Assembly: GCA_910574745.1 (NCBI GenBank)
Contig: CAJTCE010000002.1
Span: 233,254 to 297,253 of the forward strand
Direction of reading: 5' to 3'
Length of the DNA: 64,000 bases
Source: Lachnospiraceae bacterium
GTDB lineage: Bacteria; Bacillota; Clostridia; Lachnospirales; Lachnospiraceae
A model generated the notes under the pieces. It did not search any database. It had not been told where the DNA came from and saw only the letters and a list, made by a program, of their open reading frames with translations. Position numbers and translations under genes: made by a program. Positions 26,245 to 34,489 of the stretch are shown piece by piece; the first letter of the stretch is position 1; each line of letters opens with the position of its first letter.

Positions 26245-28107
26245 TTAGTAGGCAACATACCCTGGTCTTCCAACTATTTGTGTAACATCTCCCCAATTAA
26301 CATAAAACACATTTCCACCAACATTAACACTAAAGATACCTGGTTTGTGCCCCCATACAGAATATGAACCAAAGAAGTAATAGCAGTCTCCAATTGGGTT
26401 TGGTGCAGTTCCACGTAAAACAGCAACAGCAGCATCACTTGCTCTTTGGCTAAAAGAGCCATTTAAGTATTTTGCCCAGGGGCTGGCAAATTGGCCTTTA
26501 GCAGAAACAGCTGCTTGAATACTCCCATAATTTGGAAGACGATTCATAAGACAATAACCTACAGCAATGGCTGCTTCATCGGAACCACAGCCTTCCGCCT
26601 GCATACATGCTGCCATATAAATATAATCTTCCATAGTGTATAGACCTGCAGCAATATCCGCTAAAATTTGTGCATCTGTTATATTTGCTAATTCTATATT
26701 TCCTTTATAAATATCTCCAACCTCTCCTTGATTTCTATAATCTTGATAGTTTTCAAATAAACTTGTTCTTGCGTTTAAACCAAAATCAACATCAGGAGCC
26801 AAACTACGAATAAAGTATTCCTGTAATGGTAACATGGATATATATTCACTAGGATTAGTTTTATCCTTATCGGCCGGATTGTAGTTGTCAATACCATTAT
26901 AAATATAATGCTTGTCATTATATGTAATAGGAGTGGCTGTAAGAGTATAGAGACTATTTAGATTGTATCTTTGTGCTTGAAATAATACCATATATAATTT
27001 TTTTTCGCCTCGTTTAACCCCATCGACTATAATTGGTTCGGTTCTATAGCATATTTTTTCATGATTAAGGATATAAAACTTTCTTAAATTTTCGGTTTTT
27101 AAAAGATAGCTTTTAAATCCTTCTTCATCAAAGCTTTGAAGGCTCCAATTTGGATCTTGTGAAAATACAGCTAATATTTCCGCATAATTTATGTTATCAA
27201 ATAAATGATTCATATGGTAATATGCTTGCATAGAAACCGATTTATTTATATCGGGGTCATTATAACTGTCCAAAATTTCTTCCATTTGGTCATGAATGAC
27301 ATCATTTCCGGTTCCGTTATAAATAACACTGTGAAATATATAATGAAATAAATCAACATAATGTTGTGAATATTCCTTTATTAAATCAGCGTCCATATAT
27401 CCTTCAGTCATATAGTAGTCATACATGGTATCATAATTTGTGTGTTCTTTTTTAAAACTATTGGATTGTATCATTGTACCAGAAATACCAGATAATTCTT
27501 GTGTGGCAAATGCTACAAATAAAAAAACAATTATGATTGCAGTTATTATAAACCCAATAATTCCTGATTTTTTTTCGCCTTTTGGATCTAAAAGATTTTC
27601 TATTGCGTTGGGAATTGCTGTTGTAGCTTCCGTTGCAGCTCCAGCAGCAGCGCCAACAGCAATTCCAACAGGACCGGCTGAAGAACCAGCGGCGGCACCA
27701 GCAGCAGTAGTGCCAGCGGCAGTACTTCCGGCAGCGGCACCACTGGCAACTGTAGAACCTGCTCCGGCGGCAGTGCCAGCAGCAGATTCTCCCGCAACAA
27801 CGGCTTCGCCTATTCCATCAGCAGAAGCGGATGGGGTAGATGTATCTATAGGTGCATTAATTGATAAATTATAATTATCTAATTCAGCACCGCTTCGTAA
27901 TCCGTTTGTTTCATCATGGGATTTTGAAACAGTTAAGGAATTTCCGTTGCTAAGCCCATTGTTTGCGTTCAAATCGTTATCACGGAGAGCAGATGATTTA
28001 AGTTCATTGCTATAATTATTTCGTAAGTCATTTATATCTCGTGCAGTTATTGGTACATTATTTATATTTTGGTTTTCTTCTTGCTGTTCTCTTGCCTCTT
28101 CGCTCAT
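26245..28107 (-). CDS. T4SS membrane protein with SleB-type hydrolase domain
   Basis: About 620 residues. The start is ATG 28107 after GAGGTGTATTG; a TTG lies one codon upstream. Order: hydrophilic N-terminus, an Ala/Gly/Ser/Thr low-complexity tract (about 100-170), a membrane helix (about 184-205, IIGFIITAIIIVFLFVAF), a large outer domain, and a C-terminal SleB-like domain from about residue 479 (YMAACMQAEGCGSDEAAIAV). It would act as VirB1-like wall hydrolase fixed to the channel. It differs from the NlpC-SleB enzyme by being membrane-anchored. Opposite-strand ORFs over the Ala/Gly tract are artefacts of its GC-rich codons. Confidence 0.82.
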   Translation of the reverse strand: MSEEAREQQEENQNINNVPITARDINDLRNNYSNELKSSALRDNDLNANNGLSNGNSLTVSKSHDETNGLRSGAELDNYNLSINAPIDTSTPSASADGIGEAVVAGESAAGTAAGAGSTVASGAAAGSTAAGTTAAGAAAGSSAGPVGIAVGAAAGAATEATTAIPNAIENLLDPKGEKKSGIIGFIITAIIIVFLFVAFATQELSGISGTMIQSNSFKKEHTNYDTMYDYYMTEGYMDADLIKEYSQHYVDLFHYIFHSVIYNGTGNDVIHDQMEEILDSYNDPDINKSVSMQAYYHMNHLFDNINYAEILAVFSQDPNWSLQSFDEEGFKSYLLKTENLRKFYILNHEKICYRTEPIIVDGVKRGEKKLYMVLFQAQRYNLNSLYTLTATPITYNDKHYIYNGIDNYNPADKDKTNPSEYISMLPLQEYFIRSLAPDVDFGLNARTSLFENYQDYRNQGEVGDIYKGNIELANITDAQILADIAAGLYTMEDYIYMAACMQAEGCGSDEAAIAVGYCLMNRLPNYGSIQAAVSAKGQFASPWAKYLNGSFSQRASDAAVAVLRGTAPNPIGDCYYFFGSYSVWGHKPGIFSVNVGGNVFYVNWGDVTQIVGRPGYVAY

Positions 28108-28167
28108 CAATACACCTCATCTAAAAAATACATATAAACATGAAAAAATATAAAATTATCTGGAAGT

Positions 28168-30273
28168 TTATTTTTTGTTTCTTCTTGCAATCATGGAACC
28201 TTTAACAGCAGAACGCCTGCTCGGAGAACCAATAACAACGGAATCTTTTCTTGATAAGCCACTTCTGGTTGTTGAATTAACTCCACCGCTTTTGCTGGTT
28301 CCTGCAAGGGAAAATGAATAAGATGTCTTTTCACCAGAACTTTTATCCATTTGTTCCAGTTTAATTGATTCTCTAGTATTTACAAAATTTGTGTTATTGG
28401 ATTCATTTATTGATATGGAACTCCAATCAAGGCCATTTCCTGTTTCGTTTAGCCTATATCCAAGACTACTCATTTCATCAGCGTGTGAATCAAAGTAGTT
28501 TTGAATATCATTCGTACTAACTGTACCTGCTAAATCACTGCTCAAATCTACGGCTTTCATACCATCAGCAGTAACAAATGATTCGCTGGTAACAGTTCCA
28601 TCATTATCTATCCCAGTAATTTTATATCCCTCTAAGATATCAGAAGAATTATTTAGGACAGGAGAAATATTTGCAGTTTCTCCAGGATCAATTCCGAGTT
28701 CTTTTACATCAATACCATAAGCCATTTCCTCGGCCGTATATCCTCCGGATACTGGAGTAAAAGAAATTCCTTCAGCAGGTATTTCAAGTTGCCTGCCACT
28801 CTTGTCGGATACAGTAGCAAACCAGTTATTTCCGGATGTATCTTGCATAACACCAGCAAGGGTACCAGGTTTGGGAGGGTTCATACTTAAAGTAGCTTTG
28901 GCGTCTTTATCTGTAAGGGAACCATTTTGACCGCTAATATCCATACTGAATGTACCGTCAGAATTGTATTTCATATCTGTTACTTGTCCTAGTCCTGGCA
29001 TAAAATTGTTACCGTTTTCAGTCATAAACTGAGGGCCAAAAACTCCTTCCATTGTTGCAGCAACACCTCCTTGAGTGTTGTTTAACATTTTAGAAATACC
29101 AGAACGCTCCATGGGACTCAGATTCTTATTCATTGCAGCTGTAGCGGCTCCGGATGCAATACTTCCCGCTTTATTAACACCATTGGGGAAGTTCCTTGAT
29201 AAGGTGCCAATGTCTGTAGGCATTCCGTTTATAGCATTTCCTGCTGAAACTAAGGTTGGACTTTTAGATGCAATTCCAAATGCGGACATAGTACGTCCAA
29301 AACCAGAAGCTGTTCTGCTAATATTTGCAAAGTTAGCCAAACCTGAATAAACGGTTCCAGAAATAGCATCTAATATATTTCCAGAAGTCTGTGCAACAGT
29401 TAATCCCATGGAACGCATATAATTGTCTATACGGGTAAAGGACTTTAACAGGGCATAAGTAAATATGTAATTCTCGAATGAAGAAAAAGCAAACATATCT
29501 GCTATCACACAGCATACGGCTGTCCATGATACTAAATTTACTAATAGAAGAAATAATTGACAGAATATCATCCGTATATAGGACTTAAATATCTGCGAAG
29601 TACCTCTTGAAACAATGGTACATGCGCCTAAAGGAAAAAAGTAATATAAGAAGCAAACTACAATGTATCTTTCTACAATTTCTACCAATAATTTTATAAT
29701 GGCAACTAGCAGAATAATAATAAAAACAATAATGATTAATTGCCCGATTCCTGGTGTTATTGATAAGCCATAGAAAAAACCAGATTCATCTTGGTATGTT
29801 CCTTCTGTAAAAGGAATATATCCGGTTATGAGAGCTGATATCCCGGCTTCAAAAGAAGTGGCTGTTAAATTAACAGCTATTTCTTCAAATTTATCCCATA
29901 AAGTTAATCCAATGTCTAATAGTTCTTTAACAATGGATTTTCCGGATAGGATTAGAATAATCGATATTATAAATCTGATAATAGTTTCTCCGGGACCTTG
30001 AGGAGCGTCAAATATCATAGAGAATGCAGGAAGTATCAGGTTATAGGCTAAAATTAAAAAGGCAATAGTAATAGCCATAATGGTAAAAACCTGAAATATT
30101 TTTTCGGTTATTTCCATTCCTCCAAAAGCATTATAAAACTTGCTGAGAGAAGGTTTAAAATCGGAAATAAAACCGCTTGCAAAGGATATTTGTAAATGAG
30201 ACATAACATCAGTTACAGTATCAACAAATGCGGATAAAAAAGTGTCATATATCCATTTTTGTACTGGATCCAT
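28168..30273 (-). CDS. VirB6/TrbL-like polytopic T4SS protein
   Basis: A 701-residue protein. The first 310 residues have about six or seven membrane helices (for example FTIMAITIAFLILAYN and LIIIVFIIILLVAIIKLL), then a long soluble Gly/Ser/Asn-rich C-terminal domain, ending in the basic SRRSAVKGSMIARRNKK. This shape, multi-helix head plus soluble tail, is that of TrbL/VirB6 subunits in Gram-positive T4SS. AGGAGGAAATT precedes ATG 30273. It lies behind a terminator that separates it from the small VirB2-like gene. Confidence 0.8.
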   Translation of the reverse strand: MDPVQKWIYDTFLSAFVDTVTDVMSHLQISFASGFISDFKPSLSKFYNAFGGMEITEKIFQVFTIMAITIAFLILAYNLILPAFSMIFDAPQGPGETIIRFIISIILILSGKSIVKELLDIGLTLWDKFEEIAVNLTATSFEAGISALITGYIPFTEGTYQDESGFFYGLSITPGIGQLIIIVFIIILLVAIIKLLVEIVERYIVVCFLYYFFPLGACTIVSRGTSQIFKSYIRMIFCQLFLLLVNLVSWTAVCCVIADMFAFSSFENYIFTYALLKSFTRIDNYMRSMGLTVAQTSGNILDAISGTVYSGLANFANISRTASGFGRTMSAFGIASKSPTLVSAGNAINGMPTDIGTLSRNFPNGVNKAGSIASGAATAAMNKNLSPMERSGISKMLNNTQGGVAATMEGVFGPQFMTENGNNFMPGLGQVTDMKYNSDGTFSMDISGQNGSLTDKDAKATLSMNPPKPGTLAGVMQDTSGNNWFATVSDKSGRQLEIPAEGISFTPVSGGYTAEEMAYGIDVKELGIDPGETANISPVLNNSSDILEGYKITGIDNDGTVTSESFVTADGMKAVDLSSDLAGTVSTNDIQNYFDSHADEMSSLGYRLNETGNGLDWSSISINESNNTNFVNTRESIKLEQMDKSSGEKTSYSFSLAGTSKSGGVNSTTRSGLSRKDSVVIGSPSRRSAVKGSMIARRNKK

Positions 30274-30291
30274 AATTTCCTCCTATTTACT

Positions 30292-30324
30292 AAAAAAGGG
30301 CGAAATCCCAATTTGGATTTCGCC
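30292..30324 (-). terminator. internal terminator/attenuator in T4SS unit
   Basis: Minus strand GGCGAAATCC pairs with GGATTTCGCC (10 bp, 6-nt loop), followed by TTTTTT and, within 25 nt, the next gene's start. It would reduce read-through from the small membrane-protein gene into virB6. Confidence 0.8.
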
Positions 30325-30345
30325 TTGGATTTAAAGTGCCTTAAA

Positions 30346-30732
30346 TTAAAAACCAAAAATAACATTAATTGTTGAGACTAATTTATCTAAAGCCTTAAGT
30401 AAAACGAAAGCACCTGCAGCATATTTCATGGTAGTTATTAATTGGCCTGTTCGTTTTTCGTTATGGGTTATTGCTAACCAGATGAAAGTTACAGCCATAA
30501 TCAATGCAAATAACTTATCGCAATATAAGTCCGTAATTTTTGATAAAAAATTATCGGCTGCTGTGCCACCCAGTGCAAATAAATCATCAGCATTAATTCC
30601 GGGAAAAAAAGCCAGGTATATCATGAACATAAAAATGGATATAGCGGCCAATTCCCATAATACTTTCTTATTCTTTTGATAAAAAGCATTGGCATTGACG
30701 CAAGTGGTAGTAATAGTTTGCTTTAAACACAT
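30346..30732 (-). CDS. small multi-helix T4SS protein, VirB2/TrbC-like position
   Basis: A 128-residue protein with three membrane helices (about 27-47, 75-92, 104-125) and a central polar loop. It is first in the T4SS unit and followed at once by a strong terminator, the usual arrangement for a subunit needed in large amounts. A VirB2/TrbC-like pilin or channel protein is therefore inferred. AGGGAGG precedes the start. No clear signal-peptidase or pilin cyclisation motif is visible. Confidence 0.6.
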   Translation of the reverse strand: MCLKQTITTTCVNANAFYQKNKKVLWELAAISIFMFMIYLAFFPGINADDLFALGGTAADNFLSKITDLYCDKLFALIMAVTFIWLAITHNEKRTGQLITTMKYAAGAFVLLKALDKLVSTINVIFGF

Positions 30733-30808
30733 TTTTGTTTCCTCCCTTAATATATTTGTTTAGTAAAAAATCCGTGATATGTAGCGCTCACGAACTTTCT
30801 TACAAATA

Positions 30809-30837
30809 AGTATAATACACCATATTTGAATAGTAAA
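30809..30837 (-). promoter_or_regulatory. promoter of the T4SS unit with GGTGTATTAT box
   Basis: Minus strand TTTACT (30832-30837), 17-nt spacer, TATACT (30809-30814). The shared GGTGTATTAT box overlaps the -10. It is divergent to the parA promoter. Confidence 0.65.
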
Positions 30838-30922
30838 GAAAAAAATAAAAATAAATTTCAAACAATAATAAAATATTGGAATGTTTACTTTTTTGTAATT
30901 TTATGGAAATTTTGTGAAAAAA

Positions 30923-30935
30923 GTTCACGGTGAAC
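30923..30935. promoter_or_regulatory. parS-like palindrome GTTCACGGTGAAC (site 7), next to parA promoter
   Basis: Exact intergenic copy, 16 nt upstream of the parA -35 box and between the divergent T4SS and parAB promoters. A ParB complex here could also regulate parAB or the T4SS unit. Confidence 0.8.
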
Positions 30936-30951
30936 AAATATTTAAAAAATG

Positions 30952-30980
30952 TTGACTTTTTGTTACACCAGATGTATTAT
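30952..30980 (+). promoter_or_regulatory. parA promoter
   Basis: TTGACT (30952-30957), 17-nt spacer, TATTAT (30975-30980), near-consensus for the housekeeping sigma factor; 46 nt of leader before the parA start. Confidence 0.8.
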
Positions 30981-31026
30981 CATATTAGTTAAAATAAAAG
31001 GAAAGGAAAATTATAGGTAAACTGAA

Positions 31027-31845
31027 TTGAAAAAAATTGCAGTATTTAATCAAAAGGGTGGAGTTGGTAAAACGGCAGTTGCCATAAATGTTTCATGTTG
31101 CATGGCTGATTATCTGAAAAGAAGAGTACTTGTTATTGATTGTGATCCTCAGGCAAATGCATCTACATACTTAATGGCGGACAATATAAATAATGTAAGT
31201 GATACCATTACAGATTATATTGCGGGGGAAAAAGAAGAATTTAGTCTTCCTTATACGGTATCTTATGAAAAAACCGTGAGATTAAAGGATAGTGCTGGAA
31301 AGATAACAAATAGGGTACAAAAGAGAAAGTGTAGCTTGGATGTAATGCCTATTAATCAGGATATTAATCTGATTGATATTGAAGAAAATACAATCTTAAA
31401 GGACCTTCTGGATGGATTGGATAATGAATATGATTATTGTTTTATGGACTGCCCGCCAAATTTGAGTGGACTTACTATTAATGCCTTAACAGCGGCGGAC
31501 TATGTTTTAGTTCCTACAACACCAACAAAAGATGCCTTTGCAGGATATGGGCTGATCTTAGATGTTGTTCAGACTTTAAAAAACAACGGGACTAATGTTA
31601 ACTTGAAAATACTTGGTGTTGTATTGAACAGAGTTAATAAAGGGAGAGCTGTCGATAAGTTTTTCATAGAAAGAACTTTAGAACAGTCTGGAAAAACAGT
31701 ATGTAATACGAAAATAAGAGAATCTTCTTTGGTAGAGCAGGCAAATGTTTATTGCAAGCCATTAAATATTTATAAACCAAGGGAAAATGTTTCCAAAGAT
31801 TTTAAAGAATTAGCAAAAGAATTGGATATTAGAATGAGAAGATAG
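31027..31845 (+). CDS. parA: ParA partition ATPase
   Basis: A 272-residue Walker-type partition ATPase. The deviant Walker A is KGGVGKTAVAIN (residues 8-19), VLVIDCDPQANAS gives the A' motif, YCFMDCPPNL gives Walker B. There is no N-terminal HTH, so it is of the short (type Ib/chromosomal-like) size. The start codon is TTG, with AGGT 8 nt upstream and GGAAAGGAAA further up. It is followed by parB after 17 nt; together with the palindromes they form the replicon's partition system. Confidence 0.95.
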   Translation: MKKIAVFNQKGGVGKTAVAINVSCCMADYLKRRVLVIDCDPQANASTYLMADNINNVSDTITDYIAGEKEEFSLPYTVSYEKTVRLKDSAGKITNRVQKRKCSLDVMPINQDINLIDIEENTILKDLLDGLDNEYDYCFMDCPPNLSGLTINALTAADYVLVPTTPTKDAFAGYGLILDVVQTLKNNGTNVNLKILGVVLNRVNKGRAVDKFFIERTLEQSGKTVCNTKIRESSLVEQANVYCKPLNIYKPRENVSKDFKELAKELDIRMRR

Positions 31846-31862
31846 AAGGGAAGGGATATATA

Positions 31863-33041
31863 ATGGCACTTGATTTAACTAAAGCGGCTGGGACAAAATC
31901 TATTAACAGAGTACTTCAAAAGAGTGTTGAACAGGAAAATGAATTAGCAAAATTAAATATAAGTATTGATAAGCTGAAGCCATGTGAATATAATTCTGAA
32001 ATTTATGATATGGATGAAAATGAACTTCAGTTTTTGGAAAAGGGCATTAAAGAAGAGGGATTTCATTCGACAGTTACCGTGTGTACCCTCCCTGATACGC
32101 CTAAGGGGGAATACATTATTATTTCTGGTCACAGAAGAGTTGAAGCGGCTAGGAGAGCAGGAGAACAATATGTTCCTGCTATTGTAAAGCCGGTTAAGGA
32201 TAAAGCAGAAATGTTGAAAATTCTTATATCATCAAATAGAAAGAATAGAAATGATAAACCTCTCACACATGCAAATGAAATTAAGTTTTACCGTGAAGTG
32301 ATTGCTCCTGCAAATGGTATTACAAGTGGAGTCAGAGAGTACATTGCAAAAGAATTAAATATGTCTGAAGGACAGGTTGCTAAGTATGAAGCATTATTAA
32401 AACTCATTCCTACATTACAGGAGTTAGCAAATAGTCCTGAATATTCTTTTTCTGCTTTTTCTAAAGCAGCTCAATTGAAAGAGATTGAGCAGGAAGAATT
32501 ATATAAAAGGATTATACAATATGTTGAAAAGGATGAAGAACATATTGCTCCGACAAGAAATATTATTTTAAAAATGATTGATTCAATTAAAGAAGGAAAA
32601 GAACTTAAATTGGAATTTGACTCCATCGAAAAGGTTATGGACTCGTTTGGGGATGAAAAAGATGTATTTCCGAATTCGTCAACAATAAAAGACTATGGTT
32701 CAGAAAAAAAATCATTTCAGAAATCTCAGAATCAAGGGTCAGTAATTTTAAAGGATGATTCAAAAAAGGATATTCATAGAAATCAAAAGCCAGAAATGCC
32801 CAAAACCTCTACAAATACAGAAAAATCATATAAGGAAGAATCATCGGAAAAGGAAGGTGAAACACCGGATGAGGATTATCCATACAAAAAGGTAGATTTC
32901 AAACTTTTCTTAAGTTCAATACGAGGATCTATGGAATTATCCTTAGAAGATAATAATTATGACTTTACTGACAAATCAGGAATTAGTAATGAGTTGTCTA
33001 ATATAGAGAAATTAATAGAAACCATAAAAAAGAAAATATAG
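31863..33041 (+). CDS. parB: ParB partition protein
   Basis: A 392-residue ParB/Noc-family protein. The N-terminal ParB/Srx domain has the CTP-binding C-motif variant SGHRRVEAARRAG near residue 90. The HTH is AKELNMSEGQVAKYEALLKL (about 162-181). A long charged linker (about 255-340) leads to a short C-terminal dimerisation helix. GAAGGGATATATA precedes ATG. It is expected to bind the GTTCACNGTGAAC palindromes spread over this window and spread by CTP-dependent clamping, which is an inference from family and proximity. Confidence 0.93.
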   Translation: MALDLTKAAGTKSINRVLQKSVEQENELAKLNISIDKLKPCEYNSEIYDMDENELQFLEKGIKEEGFHSTVTVCTLPDTPKGEYIIISGHRRVEAARRAGEQYVPAIVKPVKDKAEMLKILISSNRKNRNDKPLTHANEIKFYREVIAPANGITSGVREYIAKELNMSEGQVAKYEALLKLIPTLQELANSPEYSFSAFSKAAQLKEIEQEELYKRIIQYVEKDEEHIAPTRNIILKMIDSIKEGKELKLEFDSIEKVMDSFGDEKDVFPNSSTIKDYGSEKKSFQKSQNQGSVILKDDSKKDIHRNQKPEMPKTSTNTEKSYKEESSEKEGETPDEDYPYKKVDFKLFLSSIRGSMELSLEDNNYDFTDKSGISNELSNIEKLIETIKKKI

Positions 33042-33050
33042 AATATAAAA

Positions 33051-33089
33051 AAGGGGAATTATGGCACTATAAAATGCGTAATTCCCCTT
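33051..33089. terminator. bidirectional terminator between parB and the convergent gene
   Basis: AAGGGGAATTA pairs with TAATTCCCCTT (11 bp). The minus-strand side has TTTTTT directly after the stem; the plus side has a T-rich tail after 10 nt. Confidence 0.8.
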
Positions 33090-33093
33090 AATG

Positions 33094-34284
33094 CTAATTC
33101 TTTTTGGACCATTCGAAAGGATGATCGAATTCCGAATAATTAATAAATATTGCTTTTGCAATATCTTCCTGCATCCTAAGATGCATTCTTGGACTTACAT
33201 CGGTTTTAAGACTTCTTTCATATTCTGCCTGAATCTCGTTAAGATACCAATAAATATGATAAGCAGTCATTTTCCCCGTTACATTTTCAGCAACAGTAAG
33301 GGACGCTTTTCTTGGCAGTCCCAGATAATTTGCAACAGCTCTAAGACAACCGGCTGAATGATTAATTTTTGTGGTTGTAAGATTTTCTATAGCTCTTACA
33401 GATTCCCTGTATTTAGCGGCAACTAAATTCGTTATATCATCGAATTTACCTATAGTAGCATTGTTTTTATGCATTACCTGTAAAGGACTTCCGATAGGAA
33501 TAACACCGTCATTTGTTTGGATCATAGGAATAAGTTTTGCTGCAGATAATCCAACATCAGATGTTACGAATTGAAGCAGTACCTCTGCTCCATTGCAAGA
33601 AATTCCGCTTTTCAGCATGACCTCCATATAAGAGTTTTTGATTCTCTTGTCATTTAGATTAAAGTCCATAGAAACAAATTCCTGACTTACATTTCCTATA
33701 ATAAATTCGTTTTTAGGAAACTCAATGTCAAGGTTACATTGTAATACTTTTGCAAGTTTGTTTGCCCGGAGAATGGAATAATCTGATTCATCGCCTGATA
33801 AAACGGCTAAAACTTTATTATCCCTTAATAAGACCAAACATTTTGAACTTTTATACAATTCAAAACATTTATTGAAGATTTCTGCCTTATTTTCAGGGGG
33901 CATTTCCTTTTGTTTGCTGGTATCAGAAGTAGAAGATAAACTTCTTCCTGATATACCGGCACGGTCTGATAGACTGGGATAGGCAATTGTGCTTAATGGA
34001 TAGCATTCCATTACCTCATTTGGAAATCTTAAAGCAACCTTTAAGCCGTTCATACAGTCAATAACTGATTCAATTGGACAATTTTCTGAAATCCCAATAT
34101 CTTTCATTATAGTCTGGGCAAACATAGGATTGCTTTGAACAGGTACAGTTGTAATTTCTTTAATGTAGCATCTTTTCCAAATGCTTTCTTTATCCTGTTC
34201 GTCCAAAAAATCAATCATTTCTCCCAAATCATGGAATACCTTTACTTGGTCATCTTTAAGTAAAGTTTTCTGATTTACTTTCAT
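33094..34284 (-). CDS. unknown protein convergent to parB
   Basis: A 396-residue soluble protein not confidently placed in a family. Its layout, TSDVGLSAAKLIPMIQ followed by IPIGSPLQVMHKN and an alpha-helical C-terminus (IYWYLNEIQAEYERSL), vaguely resembles DUF932-type plasmid/phage proteins. AAGGAGGAAAG precedes the start. It has its own promoter region with an ATGCAAAT inverted repeat at 34316-34346 and shares a terminator with parB. A replication or stability role is plausible from position only. Confidence 0.45.
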   Translation of the reverse strand: MKVNQKTLLKDDQVKVFHDLGEMIDFLDEQDKESIWKRCYIKEITTVPVQSNPMFAQTIMKDIGISENCPIESVIDCMNGLKVALRFPNEVMECYPLSTIAYPSLSDRAGISGRSLSSTSDTSKQKEMPPENKAEIFNKCFELYKSSKCLVLLRDNKVLAVLSGDESDYSILRANKLAKVLQCNLDIEFPKNEFIIGNVSQEFVSMDFNLNDKRIKNSYMEVMLKSGISCNGAEVLLQFVTSDVGLSAAKLIPMIQTNDGVIPIGSPLQVMHKNNATIGKFDDITNLVAAKYRESVRAIENLTTTKINHSAGCLRAVANYLGLPRKASLTVAENVTGKMTAYHIYWYLNEIQAEYERSLKTDVSPRMHLRMQEDIAKAIFINYSEFDHPFEWSKKN

Positions 34285-34315
34285 TTTCTTTCCTCCTTAC
34301 TTTTTTGCAAAAAAA

Positions 34316-34346
34316 ATGCAAATCACGATTTTCTCGCAATTTGCAT
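34316..34346. promoter_or_regulatory. inverted repeat ATGCAAAT upstream of the 33094-34284 gene
   Basis: ATGCAAAT (34316-34323) and ATTTGCAT (34339-34346) separated by 15 nt containing inner GA/TC complementarity. It lies 32 nt upstream of the start, just after a possible TATTAT -10 box, so it may be an operator or a 5' hairpin. Confidence 0.45.
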
Positions 34347-34478
34347 AATATCTGCATTATTTTATTTGTTACTTTTGAAAATCAGACTGGGCTGTAAAAT
34401 AGAAACAAATTACCTATTACAATCTTTTTTTCAACTAATTTACTAATATTATAGTATGAATAAATAAAAAAAGCAATA

Positions 34479-34489
34479 ACAAAGTAAAT
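34479..34489. repeat. left target-site duplication of the IS
   Basis: ACAAAGTAAAT, repeated at 35908-35918 at the other end; 11 bp if the inverted repeats begin at TTGAG, 9 bp if at TTTGAG. Confidence 0.8.

Noticed and set aside
27600..27830. Possible DNA tandem repeat
   Set aside because: The repetition is at codon level (Ala/Gly/Thr/Ser) and irregular; no fixed repeat unit.
27440..27874. Plus-strand ORF of 144 codons and minus-strand alternative frame of 66 codons over the Ala/Gly-rich part of the T4SS hydrolase gene
   Set aside because: Low-complexity Pro/Ala/Val or Leu-rich products with no ribosome site; artefacts of GCx-rich codons in the real frame.
33094..34284. Assignment as replication initiator
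   Set aside because: Position near parAB is suggestive, but no Rep-type winged helix or motif was recognised; DUF932-like resemblance is also weak.
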